A stretch of 64,000 nucleotides of DNA from Daedaleopsis sinensis (Eukaryota; Basidiomycota; Agaricomycetes; Polyporales; Polyporaceae): assembly GCA_033807695.1 (NCBI GenBank), contig CM066303.1, positions 3,286,001-3,350,000 of the forward strand. The letters are read 5' to 3'. Positions 23,137 through 34,625 of this stretch are shown here, piece by piece; position 1 is the first letter of the stretch, and each line of letters opens with the position of its first letter. The notes beneath the pieces were generated by a model. The model was not told the origin of the DNA. It worked only from the letters and a program-made list of their open reading frames with translations, and searched no databases. The position numbers were made by a program, and so were the translations under genes.

Positions 23137-26072
23137 TTCAGGTGTGCCCAGTTTGCAATCCCTTTCAACAGTCGCCTGTAGACGTTACCTTTTATGCCCT
23201 TCGCCTCCTGCTCCTTTCATCAGCATTGCGTATCACATCGCTTCGACACCCATCCCCTCATTCTAGTCTCTCTCCTCATCAAACATACACATTCATCTAG
23301 CCTATCATTCGGGGCAATCATCCATGGGTATTCCCCTCTGGCTGCCAGCATTTCGACGGTGTCTCGGCACCACCATATCATCCTCCTCTGTCAGAAACCC
23401 CCGCCGACAGCTTTCAGACAATGCGCATGAACACACCATCCACATGGTGAATGACATTGCACCGCACACGGTGGTCTGTGTCGGCCACCTGTACCTTGGG
23501 AAGAGTGTTCCAATCGCCGACCCTTCTCGGATTCCTGCACAATTCACCCCTACCCGCCATGCGACAACGCATACGCCTTTCCATAGTCCGCTTCCTCCCC
23601 CGTATCCATTACGTCACAATCACGACCTTGAACGCAGACTCGGACTGGATATATCGGAGTCTGACACTCGCCACTCATCTATCCTCGCTCTATCGCTCGT
23701 CGGCTCGAGATTGATCGAACATATCCGCGTGTTAGGCAGGCACATGGGCTTGAGCCATCTCTAGTACTCAAAGGCTCCTCAGTGTTCTCTACCCATGTCC
23801 ACTCCATCTCGACACACCTAAGTATCAACGGCACCATCAACTTCTCGCTATCCAACTCGCTGTGGCTACAAGCTCCCATCCCGAGCGCCATGGAGTCGTC
23901 CGTTCTTCAACAGATCGACGATGTTTCTATCCGCACTCCTTCCGAACATCCCATGAGCTCGTGCAAGCTTTTGCTCAATATACTCGCCCTCATAGCAACA
24001 ACCGGCCTCGTTTCCTCGCTCTCTCCGTCTTCAACAGACCGACGGCTTCCTTGTGTCCCGAACCTGTTCCGCTCGCTCCGTACTCTCCGCATCGTCTCTT
24101 CCGTCCGGCTCCCGACTTCGCACATCTCTCTTAGTCTCCTACCTTTTTCTGTACCATACTACGTTCATTTTCCCCCTCGACACCTTCCCATTCAACACCT
24201 TCCCGCTCTCGCCGTCCGGTTCACTCAACAAGCTTCCTCAACGCGCTCGCATCCCCGAACCCAGCCTGGTCAGAATGTAAGTCAGTGACGACCTCCTATA
24301 CCGAGCTCGTTCGCTCACACCTCAGTGCGTTGTCTAGCTGGCCCATCCACCTCGCACCTCAGCGGAGTGACCGAGCATGCCTGTGCGACAGGCGCTCCTA
24401 CCGGTGTTCCGTTCGCTACACCTGCCAGGACAGTGAGTTCGCGTTTCGGTCCGCCCGCGTATTCGTCAGGAGCTCACGTAGCAACTCGTTCGTAGCGGCT
24501 CAGTTACTCCGTCGCGTCTCCGTGTCCGTTGCAGCCAGCCCGTGCGCTTGCAAATACACGATCCCGCACATACAGCAGCGTAGAGGTGGACGCAAGTCGC
24601 AGCGTGGGCCTGGACCAATAGCGTCGATGAGGAGCGCTGATCCCTGCCACACTGTCCGCGAGGTGTACACCTCGTCTGCGCGCTCGTCGACTCCCCCCCT
24701 CCCCTTTCCCGACATAGAGACTTACGCACCTGTGTCAGAGCAAGCACATCGGTCTCACGCACATCCAGGTCAACTGCCTGCTCGCGCTCTACGAGCACGG
24801 AAAGACGCACCTCGCGTCCGTGTCGGACTACCAGCCTCACGCACGGCGAAGCAGCTCGGTCCTCCTTGCCTCGAGCCCGATTCGCGACCGCAGCCCACAG
24901 AAACCCGTCCGGCTGGACGCTGGCGGACATCGAGCACACCCGATGACGGGTCGGCTCGACGAGAAGGAGCGGAAGAGGCCCAATACTCCGCGGACGGTGA
25001 AGGCGGCGATGGAGGCAGTGGCCGAGATGTGGGGCAGGCGAGGCCGAGACCCGGGGCAGGGAGCTGTCGTATGACCTGATTCCGGCGACGAGGAGGAGCA
25101 GCGAGGAGGAGCGGCGAGGGGAACGTCGTATGGCCACGAGACGGAAGTGGCAGCGTCGAATTGGGATAGTCGAAGTGTCGGGATCGATGAACATGTATGT
25201 ATTACCGTAGAGCACAAGCCGGCCTTGTGTATGCTGAATCTTCAGCCGGAACGCGCTGCGCGCGGTATCCCGGGCAAGTCGAAATCCACGGCTAAACTGC
25301 TCACCGCAATCTCGCCCGGGCGCACTCCAAGCTGGCAGACGCGTATGTGCCGCTCACGGTTCGGGAGGGTTTCGCCGGGCCTACGTGTCGCTGTCGATAA
25401 GTTGCCGTCGTACCTGTCGGAATGAAGGACGTGAGCGCATATCCCGAACACCTCTTGTGTAGCCGCGGTTGTCATTGACTGTCAGCCTCCTTCTTCTACC
25501 TTCCTCTGTCTTCCCTCTGCACCCATGCGCCGCTCGCACGTTTCCCCTCGCGCTGTGCGACATCAGACAGACGGCACATGGACTGCAGATGTATTGACAC
25601 GTACTGCGGTGCTCGACGGAACCGCGTCGACGTACGCTTGTGGCTCGTCCGTCGGTACCGTCTCGAGAGTGCATCCCACGGCCCGTTCTAGCACGCGACG
25701 TGCGGGGCGTCCATTTCGCTGCACTGGGCGCGTTACGCACCTGCGGACTGCGTCGCGGAGGATGGGGACGTACCTCGTGTGCGGCGTTTGACAGCACACG
25801 AGCTGCATGGAGCGAGCTACCGAGCGACGTGCTTGTGTATCCGATTCGGGCCCTGTGTACGGGAAGGCAGAGTATCGTATCCTACCCTTTCGGGGAGGAG
25901 ACATACATGCAGGAATCGCCCTCTAAGACCGCGTTCGAGCGGAGAGCTGCTGCGTATGGCCGGATCGTGAGCCGTAGAGGACGTGCCTCGGAAGTTATCC
26001 TCGTGGCCGCGATCTCCTGGTGCATGCGTATGGTACCCGATTCCGAGTCAGCGTGCTGCCGCGCCACGCATC
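23137..26072. other. No supported gene; Ser/Pro/Arg-rich open frames
   Basis: About 2.9 kb after the DUF6535 gene. Frames such as 23324-23764 and 24285-25079 are open but compositionally biased. They overlap equally long antisense frames and show no splice pattern or motif. Nothing further can be supported. Confidence 0.4.
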
Positions 26073-26488
26073 CAGAGTCCGTCGCCGGGTTTTGTGCAAG
26101 CCTGCGAGAATCCCAGTATGAGCGCACGCACGGCCAGCATGGTGGCGCATCCTGCACATAGCATCCTGAATATATGCAAGATGCGCCCCGATCTATGCTC
26201 GTACCTATCGGTTTTCGTCCCTAACGTCGAGCGCCGCTGAGCTCCTTCGAACGGTGGATGAGCGTGGGGAGTCGCACCGCGGACTGTGACGAATGTGCCT
26301 CGGGCGTCGTCCTGCCGCATCGACGTCCTCCAAGTGAGCCGCGTAGATACGGCACCGGGCGCCGACGCATGGCGTCCGGCCGTCCGTGTCCGGGTTGGTC
26401 TTGTGTAAGTCTGCGGGAGGCTCAAGTGAGCGGATCGCACGCGTGTGCGGTCTCCCGCATGGCGGCGCATCTTGCATATATCGCCTAG
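26073..26488 (+). repeat. Diverged tandem duplication, about 300-bp spacing
   Basis: Sequence at 26073-26165 (GGGTTTTGTGCAAGCCTGCG, then CAGCATGGTGGCGCATC) recurs diverged at 26381-26488 (GGGTTGGTCTTGTGTAAGTC, then CGCATGGCGGCGCATC). Both copies are followed by a CATATAT-containing and GATG-rich segment. This is an old direct duplication with no coding signal. Confidence 0.6.
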
Positions 26489-27005
26489 AGGACGAGATGT
26501 GCAGGATGTGCCTGCTGTTGCGGGGTCTGTGTTCGCACACATACCTCTCTGCTTGGGCGCGGTGGGCGATGTCTCGATGAGCGCGGCATTGAGCTCCCCA
26601 GGAATCGCGAATATGGCGGCGCGCATGACGCGCGCGTAGCACGCGTATTGATGAGCATACGGATAGGGGAGGAATGACGGGCGTTGAGGACACACCGATG
26701 TGTCGGATGCGTACGGCACGCGAGCGCGCGAGCTTGGGTACGTCGCGGACACGTTCAAGCGCATGGAGCGCGTCTGACACGCGCACGAAGAGTGGATTTG
26801 TTGGGTTCAGAGGAGCCAGAGGACGAGTTCATGCGAACGGAGCGCATTCGACAGCTGTTTGCGTGCACTTTCTACTAATCAAGTTCTATGTGCAGCTAAT
26901 GCAAGAGTACAGACTCACTGAGCGCCAAGTACACTATACGTCCCTCGTTCGCTGCCATTCCGGAAGGTTCAACGGGCACCAGTCGGTCACAGACTTGGAG
27001 GGAGT

Positions 27006-27193
27006 TAGTCTCGTAACCAGACGTATAGGAACTGTGCGAAAGGGGCGTCGGAGTGCGAAAAACGCATGCAGAGGACAGTTCCTATACGTCTGGTGAAATT
27101 CGTATAGAGGGGTGGGACGGTTCTCTGCTTGGGTTTTTCGATCTCCGCCTCCCAAACAGAGAGCCCTCCCTATACCGTCTGGTTACGAGACTA
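27006..27193. mobile_element. 188-bp MITE with 9-bp target-site duplication
   Basis: Perfect 18-bp terminal inverted repeats, TAGTCTCGTAACCAGACG (27006-27023) and its complement (27176-27193), flanked by a perfect 9-bp duplication GGAGGGAGT (26997-27005 and 27194-27202). An internal inverted copy of the terminal sequence (27075-27093) forms a 19-bp hairpin with the left end. It is the same family as 3489-3583, with a Mutator-like duplication length. Confidence 0.85.
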
Positions 27194-27248
27194 GGAGGGA
27201 GTGAGTGCAGGAGAGGATGCATGTGGCGGCGGCGGACACGGCTGCAGG

Positions 27249-28143
27249 TAGGCTAGAATCACCAAAGACTCGGAGGGGTGCAGGAAACCCCCGTGGGAAC
27301 ATCGGAGTGTGAAGATGCCGACGGCACTGGCCTAGGATGTACGAGGCGCCGGGACTCGCGCTGCTCAGCAGCAATCGACTACGACCTACTACGACCCACG
27401 GATGCCTGTATCACGACCTATGATTCTGTAATTCTACTCTAGCCATGCGGTGTGTTCGAGGTAAACACTGGTGGCGGTGGGGACCATACGGCAGATATTG
27501 GAACAGGCGGACGGATACGAGAGCTCTGTGAGGCTGGAGGGGTAGGAGGGATCCACGTAGGTGTCCAGAATGGCCCAGGAACGAATCGCGGGCTAGGTGC
27601 GGTGGCGGCGGCACCTGGATTCAGCAACGCAGTTGAACTTGAAGGCCCTCCGAGTCTTGGACGTAGGTCTTGTGATCCGGAGCTTTCGGACTGGAGACAA
27701 GCAGCATACTAAGAGCACTGCTCTGACCGCCTCCGGTAGCGTGCTTACTATGTCATCCATACTATCATCCATTAGGCCCAGCTGCAGGCTGGCAACTCCC
27801 TCACTCAGCGGCGCGGTCTGTAGTCATGTTAGCGTCCAGCTTCTCATGGCTGCTGCTCTATACTCACTGTACGCTCTTCTATTTCATCAGTGTCGGATGC
27901 CACGTTCTCGCTAGCCATAGCACGCAAGTTTCAAGGGAGAGATGCAGAGGAAGGAAGCGTATACACGCGTCGCGACGCGTCAGTAGACGCCCAAAGACTC
28001 GAGGTCAAAGTTGCCGTCGGCAAGTTCGAGCTCCGACGTTCCCACGGGGGTTTCCTGCACCCCTCCTCTTTGGTGATTCCAGCCTCTATTCAAAGGAACG
28101 ACTGTCTTCCGACACTTGAACTAGAGGCTGGTTTACGAGCCTA
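27249..28143. mobile_element. About 895-bp non-autonomous element, MULE-like
   Basis: The left end starts TAGGCTAGAATC; the right end, read inward on the other strand, starts TAGGCTCGTAAACCAG, close to the MITE termini at 3489 and 27006. A long inverted repeat (27250-27325 against 28012-28086) shares GGGGTGCAGGAAACCCCCGT and flanking bases with few differences. GCTGCAGG lies on both sides (27241-27248, 28144-28151), with one mismatch if extended to 9 bp. The interior has no convincing transposase. It sits 46 bp (55 bp counting the duplicated target) from the 188-bp MITE. Confidence 0.7.
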
Positions 28144-28196
28144 GCTGCAGGAGAGAACGAGGAGCACGAGCGAGAGCGCCCGATGCGCGTCATCGG

Positions 28197-28249
28197 CTCT
28201 GCCGCAAGCGCCGAACAGGATTAACGGCGCCTACAGACTGCTCCTCCTC
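28197..28249 (+). repeat. Dispersed 53-bp repeat, copy 2
   Basis: Nearly identical to 15373-15426 and in the same orientation. It starts just beyond the right boundary of the 27249-28143 element but outside its target duplication, so it is not obviously part of it. Confidence 0.75.
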
Positions 28250-29217
28250 GATCTTCCATCAGCAAAATCCTGGGGGAATCTCGCGGACGCGCGCGTCGGC
28301 GCAATCCCCAGATTTCAGCACAATCAGGGCCGTTCTCGGATTTCGAACACGAAGCACCGATCTGCTTCTCGCGGCCACCCGATTAGGGGGATTTGGAGCG
28401 GGCGGCAGCCCAATTCAAGCAATCCCGCGCGAAAACTTATATCTATACGTGTGATTGTCTGCATTGCGCGGCATTGGTATGCTCGGGAGGGTGCGTGATA
28501 GCTTCTAAGAATTGTCTTGTATCGAGTAGCGCTAAAAAACCGGTATCCATTATTTTATATAATCAAATTGCATAATTGGGCAGCATGGTTCACAGTCATG
28601 CGAGGGATGGCAATGCAGAAGAAATATATTGTGCTCGACTACATACTGCTAGGGATGTATGCTAGCACAGAGCATGGCAAGCGATGCGAGGGTGAGACTG
28701 GGAGGCGCTGAAGTTCTTGGCGCCGGGTAGTCGGTGTGGTACTAGGGTTACTAGGGGAACCGATGAACAAACGCAAATTTTAGTAAATTACTGTAGACGA
28801 ACGAGTGGGAGGCTTCTCACAACTTACAGTTGTCCCCCACGTTGATCCTCACCAATAGGGCCGAAAGTCACCAGATCCTGGTGGAGTGATGTATCACATA
28901 CTCTAACTAGAAGCAAACCGTGATCCATGCCAGACTCTAGTCAGAGATGCCTGTGATGCATCCCTAGACTCTAGTTAGAGCTGCTAGCGCCCCTCCCTAT
29001 GCAGCCTCAGCGCTCGCTCAGCCCGCCGACAGCGCCAATAATAGTGTATGTTTCCCGCTCCTCCTGACATGTTACTAAGCCCGCCTCCCCATCCTTTCTG
29101 GGAACATTGTGCTAATGAATATATATTGGAACTCCGCAATATGGTAGGCGTATGGAATCAGAATGCGGCGTGCGAGCTGAATCGTTTCCACGACCCGCGC
29201 GCTTTTGGTACGGTACT
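28250..29217. other. Non-coding stretch
   Basis: No supported gene. AT-richer DNA near 28500-28620, and a pair of AGACTCTAGT(C/T)AGAG motifs near 28930 and 28970. Nothing else recognised. Confidence 0.4.
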
Positions 29218-29272
29218 TGCGGGACCGTGGCGCGCGCCTGCGCGGTAGCTGCGCGCGCACCACGGTCCCGCA
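29218..29272. repeat. GC-rich long hairpin
   Basis: TGCGGGACCGTGG (29218-29230) pairs exactly with CCACGGTCCCGCA (29260-29272); the inner CGCGCGC tracts extend the stem imperfectly. It precedes the minisatellite by about 110 bp. No T-run or gene end adjoins it. Confidence 0.75.
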
Positions 29273-29384
29273 GGGCCTGAGGCCTGAGCCCTCGCGACTG
29301 CCGTACAGGTATCATATGCATGGGGCGTACCTGTATCTGTATTTGCGAGCGCATCCCGAGCGGGATAGGGGACTGTACGCACCA

Positions 29385-30050
29385 TCCTCGCCTGCTTGAA
29401 TCGAGCGCGAACTGAAGCGCACCTCGTGGACCTACCTCGCGGGCTTGGGTCGAGTGCGCGCGCGTCCTGTAGGACCTTCCTCGCCTGTTTGATTCCAGCG
29501 CGAGCGTGTTCCGGAGGGAGAGCTTGGGACCATACAGGTGAGCGCGCCTCGTAGGACCTACCTCCCGTGCTTGACCCGAGCGCGAGCGCGTCCCGTAGGA
29601 CCTTCCTCGCCTGTTTGATTCCAGCGCGAGCGCGTCCCGTAGGACCTTCCTCGCCTGTTTGATTCGGGCGCGAGCGCGTTCCGGAGGAAGAGCTTGGGAC
29701 TGTACGGGTGAGCACGCCCCGTAGGACCTACGTCGTGTGCTTGGGTCGAGCGCGAGCACGTCCCGTAGGACCTACCTCCCGTGCTTGATCCGAGCGCGAG
29801 CGCGCCTCGCAGGACCTTCCTCGCCTGTTTGATTCGGGCGCGAGCGCGTTCCGGGTGGAGAGCTTGGGACAGTATGGTACGTACCTATTAGTGACCGGCT
29901 ATAGGGGGCTCCGTAGGACCTACCTCGCGTCCTTCGTTCGAGCGCGAGCGGTTGCCAAGCGGGTCGGGGATTGTACTAACGAGTGTTCGTGGCTGCCATA
30001 GGACCTACCTCGCGAGGTGGATCGAGTTCGAGCGCATTCTGAGCGGGTGC
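29385..30050 (+). repeat. GC-rich minisatellite, 44-bp basic unit
   Basis: Head-to-tail imperfect units with core GTAGGACC(T)ACCTCGC, a T-rich middle (GTTTGATTC) and GAGCGCGAGCGCGT. Adjacent copies at 29595 and 29639 are exactly 44 bp apart. Some units carry an extra block starting GAGAGCTTGGGAC, giving a longer alternating period. Spacer-like variation rules out a CRISPR. The open frames across it are a by-product of the repeat. Confidence 0.85.
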
Positions 30051-30672
30051 GGATGTGATGAACGCCGCCTGGAGAAGGGCCACGTCTCGCACACGCCGGA
30101 ATGACGAAGCGGACTATAGATCCGGATGGCAGTCTTAGACACAGCGAGGATGTAGCAAGGTAGCCGTGAGGTAGCCACATATCAAGTCAATAGTCCAGAG
30201 GGCGCTCCAGGGAGATCTGTAGAACGAGTCAAGAACGTAGATAGATGTGCCAAAGAGTATACTACCGGGGTCAATAGGGAGGAGCTGACACGTCGATTAC
30301 GGTATTTTGACGCGTAGAACGAGCCCTAGATCAAGATCCTAGCAGAGGTAGGACAGTCGCAAGCATCAGCTGCTGATTTCACGCGTAGAGAGTGGAAAGT
30401 TGGCTGGTGGGCGGTGGGGGGCGGTCGTGAGAGGCTGGCGTCTAAGGCAGAGCTCACCAGAGCAGTCTTAAGTCCCTCGCGCAACCTATTTCTGTCAATT
30501 ACATTCCCTCGACTCATGCAATCAATCAAAACGCATGCGAGTAAGATTGTATAGTGTACAGAGTCTAAGGGGTACAAGTAGTGGTAGGGGGGCTAGTATA
30601 GGGATACAGACGAGGAATGATCAACGAGACTCGGGATAAATGGTGCATCGTGCTACATGGCAATATATGAAT
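30051..30672. other. 3' flank of KDZ copy 3, nothing recognised
   Basis: About 620 bp between the minisatellite and the stop codon of KDZ copy 3. It should contain the 3' untranslated region and the element's terminus, but no inverted repeat matching the 5' side was found by eye. Confidence 0.4.
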
Positions 30673-33600
30673 CTACATGTCTTCGTCGGACTCAGGCAAG
30701 GGCTGTATGGGGATGAGTTCGTCGTCCGAGTCCGAATCGATCTGCTCCTCTTCGCCAAGGTGAACCCACGCGGAGACATCCTTCCATGTCCTCAAACAAT
30801 GGTCTCGCATCGCAAGCCGAAGTGACGCCTGCCGACGTGCGTATGCATCGGCACCTTCACGGTAATCCGGCTTATCGAGAAACACGCCCGAATCGCTCAC
30901 GAGCTCCATCCACCAGCCGGCCAGCCACTCGTGGAACCCGGTCGTGCGACCCATCTCCTCCTGAAGGAGATCGACCTCCTCGGTCCATCGAAAGGCGCGT
31001 GCACGCGCCTGGCACCATTCGATACGCAAAGCTAGAAAACAATCTACATCAGCGAGATGTGCATACTCGGACGACCAAGGCACGTACATTCTTGCAGGCT
31101 CTCATTCATGTCGCCGACATCTGTTGCTGAACCGGTCTGCACAGGCGTAGCACACGCCTGCCATATCCACGACATCGTCCTACGCCCCTCCGACTGGCCG
31201 TCTTCACCCTCGGTGATGTGTCGAACGTCTCCGGCGAGAAGAGGCCGGAGATATCGACGCCATTCCGTCTGTGAGAGCGGCGCCGCGAGGGCTTGCAGGG
31301 CGTCGTAGGCTGTATGGTAGCGCTCCACATCGGCGTTGATCTTGCCATCAACTTGCTTGATGACGGTTTGCGCACGAGTATTGGCGCGCTGACCCCGAGC
31401 GAATCGGTCTTTGTGCTTATAGAGATGAGTCCGGACTTCTAGATGACCACGGAGATCGCAGAGGGAATCGAAAGCTTGTGCGTAGCGCAAACACCACTCG
31501 ATCATCTTCAGCGAATCGGAGGAGAGGCTGGAGGGGTCGTCGAGGGTCGCGGAAGGGAGCAAGAGGGGGAGGTTGTAAGTGTGCGCCACGGATTCGTTCG
31601 CTTCGAGCATTCGCGAACGTCGCGTGACAACTGAGGGGGTGTATAGTTGTTGAATGGCGAACCAAGAGTCGATCCGACGCTGTAACATGTTCTGCCGTTC
31701 CTGCATCTTCGCGCGTTGAAGGTCCGTGGCATGAGTGGACATCGCAGCGATATCAGTCTTGAGGTGTCGTCTGCGAAGGCGTCAGGTCACGATGGATAGT
31801 TATATGGAGTAAAGCACTTACTGAGCATCTTCGAGCTCCATGCCGGCGACGATCATGTTACTCGCGGTGAACTTGTCGTGCAAGACAACGGCTGTTCCGG
31901 CTTTGTGAGCCTCAGCGTCCTCCTCGGCGAGTTGCCGCTTGATCGCCGCCTGAGTGATGGCTGTTGACAAGGAGCGAGCGTCAGTATCCAAGTCGGTGGT
32001 CGGCGTACAGCGTACGTACCGGGCCGCTTGACGAGGTACGGGTTGCTCTGGGAGCGGTCGTTCTCCCAGGTCTCCACCATAAGCTTCCAACGGGAGGTGG
32101 CGTCAGCGGGGAGCACGGCGTGGTACTGCTGGAAAGCGATGACCTGGGCGTTGCGCTCAGGCACCGCCTTCTTGATTCGCGTGAGGAGCGATGTAGCTAG
32201 CAGTAGTTCGAATGATGTCAGTACCAGTCGAGGACGACGAGGTCAAGACGACTTACGTAGAAGGACTACTTTCTGCCAATTGTGGCAGCTGAACACGTCG
32301 TCCAAGAGGTCGCGGCGAGAACCAGGCCCCATTTCCTTTGTGCTTGCTGCGATGCCGTTGGTGCGAGACCAGAGCCGTTCGATCGCCTCGCCGTCGTAAC
32401 GTCCAGAGAATGGGATGAAGAGAAGATTGTACTGAGCGCGACAGAACTCTTTGTGCGCGTTGATGTGGAATCTTGGGACGCACCACTCGATATTGTAGTT
32501 GTCTGAGAGAGCCTCCCAGCCATAGCGAGCGTAGCGGCTGCCGATGTTAATCTTGTAGATGCAGTTGACGTCGTAAGAGAAATGTACACGTCGGGGGGCG
32601 TTCCGGCGTAGAGAGGAGTTCTGGACATAGTCCATGTTGACATGACTGTGAGATGTCGTCAGCTACGAAAAGCGAGGGCGAGACATGAAAACGATAGTAC
32701 TCACCGTTCGCCGGCCTGAATGTCGGCAGTAGAGCATGGGCGTTTCATTTCGTGGCGCGCGCAGTCGACGCTCGCGACGCCCGTCGCGGCTAAGTGCGGA
32801 CCGCCTTTTGCGTGGGCGAGCTTGACGGCGTCATGGTTGTTACAGAGGTCGGAGGGCTTAGTGACTAAGTCACTGTGCTTCGCGAGGTGCGCTTTGTAGG
32901 CCTTCTCCTCGACGACGTAAGCGTACCCGTGATTGAGGCCGGGGTCGACTTTGTCGGAGGAGACCTTCTTCCTCTTGAGGCGAAAGTTTGCGTCCATGGC
33001 GATATAAAGCCTGTACAACCAGCTTGAGATGAAGACGATGTCAGTATACTTGATGCGAGGACAGCACTGGTAAAAACATCACCTTCTCTCCTTTGGCGCC
33101 GTCTCCCAGTCCGGAGGGAGGTTCTTGCCGGGATGAGGGCAGGCAGGACAGTCGACGACACAAGAACCTTCGGGTGTCGCAGCGATCCCGCCGGGATCGT
33201 GGCCACGACCTGCGCGCTTCATCATTTTGAGATGGCGCCATTGGCGCATGATGTTGAGCAACGCGGGATAGCGATCCTACAAGACGTTCAGTAATGCGTC
33301 GCGTATGTCATGTTCATGTCGAACGTACCCTGGGCGTGAACAGCCCGGTATTATCTGTGCGTCGCGAGAGCGTCGAGTAGAAGTCGAAGGCAGAGACCTT
33401 CGACTGTGCGGACAGGAGATGGAACAGTTCGAGGACTTGAAACATTGCGGCGGTTCGGGGAGATTGGGAGGTCGCAGGATAGAGCCGAGCACAAAGAAGC
33501 TGGATGTAGTGAGGCTGGGCACGTTCGCAACCACAATACGTGAGGTTGACTTCGTGCACGCCCGATGTGTCGATGATGACGAACTCTTTACCCCAAGGAT

Positions 33601-34365
33601 ATCGTGGACATATACATGGTTCTCCCGGAGGGTGGCCGAGCTGGATATTGAGGCCCAGGGCGGCAAGTGTAACCCGGGAGAAAAACTTCTTCTCGTTATC
33701 CCAACTCTGCAGACAACGGTGAGCAAGGTATATCATTCACAGCTCAATGCTACTCACCTTGATACGATGCAGAGGGTGATCTCTGTGTAGAGACAACACA
33801 CAGGCCTCGCAGTGCAGCCGAACATCTGCACAGTCATCACAGCGATAACGAGCAAGAGCATCGCCGCCGCATCGGCATACCCCCGTGGTGAAGTCGCCGC
33901 GCCCTTCGAGCCGCAGAAGTTCAGCTAGGTATGCATCAGCCTCTGGGATCCATTGGAGCACCGGGTTGTCCTATGAGGGTAGTCAGATACAAATAGATAT
34001 AGGAAGAACGAGGTATGTACCCCCGCAGTGCGCTTCCGAGGTTGCGGATCATCCTTCAGGTCTTCGATCTGCTGATAGAGGTAGTCGAGGTCGATAGCCT
34101 CACGCTCCGGGTCGTATAGCAAGTCGACGAAGTCGTTGGAATGGGTGGGAGGGGGAAGCGATTGGGCTCGGCGACGCTTGGTTGGAGAGGCAGGAAGGTC
34201 GTGGTAGGTAGTGCGCGCACTCGGGCCTGTGTTGCGCCGAGTCCAGTCGACATGGGTGTGTACTTCGGTTCGCTGAGGGGTGGGTCCATCGTCGTCGTCG
34301 TCAACTTCGGAGTCCGCCGAGAGGTCGTCGTAAAACGTGTAGTGGGCTTTGCGACCACGTTTCAT
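30673..34365 (-). CDS. KDZ transposase copy 3, full length
   Basis: Complete KDZ transposase, ten exons: 34365-34021, 33970-33758, 33706-33329, 33276-33083, 33022-32705, 32645-32257, 32196-32020, 31960-31822, 31770-31088, 31031-30673. Introns are 50-70 nt, all phase-consistent, giving about 1064 residues. Domain order: acidic N-terminus with a KRRR basic patch; CxC2 cluster (CRCGGDALARYRCDDC, then LHCEAC and the H..H of HRDHPLHR); a second Cys region ending YCGC; CPACPHPGKNLP; catalytic-acid motifs MDANFRLKRK, SYDVNCIY and YDGEAIERLW; charged C-terminus with an acidic tail. The start is the ATG before KRGRKAHYTF; an in-frame ATG at 34731 would add a Pro/Ser repeat region. It differs strongly from copies 1 and 2 but shares their intron positions. 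No lesion seen, so it is a candidate autonomous element. Confidence 0.92.
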
Positions 34366-34389
34366 GGATATGAGTATTTGGAGAGGGGG

Positions 34390-34625
34390 TAGCGTAGGGT
34401 GAACGAGCGAGCTGACGGGTTGAATGGGGGAGCGTAGACTTGAAAGGTACGACAAGCGAGCGACGGGCGAGCAGGCGGGAGGAAAGGAACGTAGAGTTGA
34501 AGGGCACGGCGTGTGGGGGATGAGCGAGCAGGCGGGAGGGGAAGAACGTAGACTAGGAGGATACGGTGTGCGGGGGACGGGTGAGCAAACGGGAGGGGAG
34601 GAACGTAGACTTGGAGAGGGAACGG
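34390..34625 (-). repeat. Four tandem 54-57 bp units upstream of KDZ copy 3
   Basis: Imperfect units share GAGCGAGCAGGCGGGAGG and AACGTAGACTTG-like blocks. On the minus strand they read as (P)SLRSSPPACSPV repeats, in frame with the transposase from an upstream ATG at 34731. They are therefore either a repetitive N-terminal extension or subterminal element repeats that happen to stay open. Confidence 0.7.

Noticed and set aside
24285..25079. 264-codon plus-strand Arg/Ser-rich frame
   Set aside because: A 249-codon frame lies antisense to it; biased composition and no conserved motif.
26048..26786. Two overlapping minus-strand frames of 238 and 193 codons
   Set aside because: They cover the diverged direct duplication; both strands are open, with no splice or motif support.
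29112..29759. Long minus-strand frames across 29.1-29.8 kb
   Set aside because: Produced by the 44-bp minisatellite; the encoded sequence simply follows the DNA repeat.
29385..30050. Possible CRISPR array
   Set aside because: Whole 44-bp units repeat, with no unique spacers of constant length, and the host is eukaryotic.
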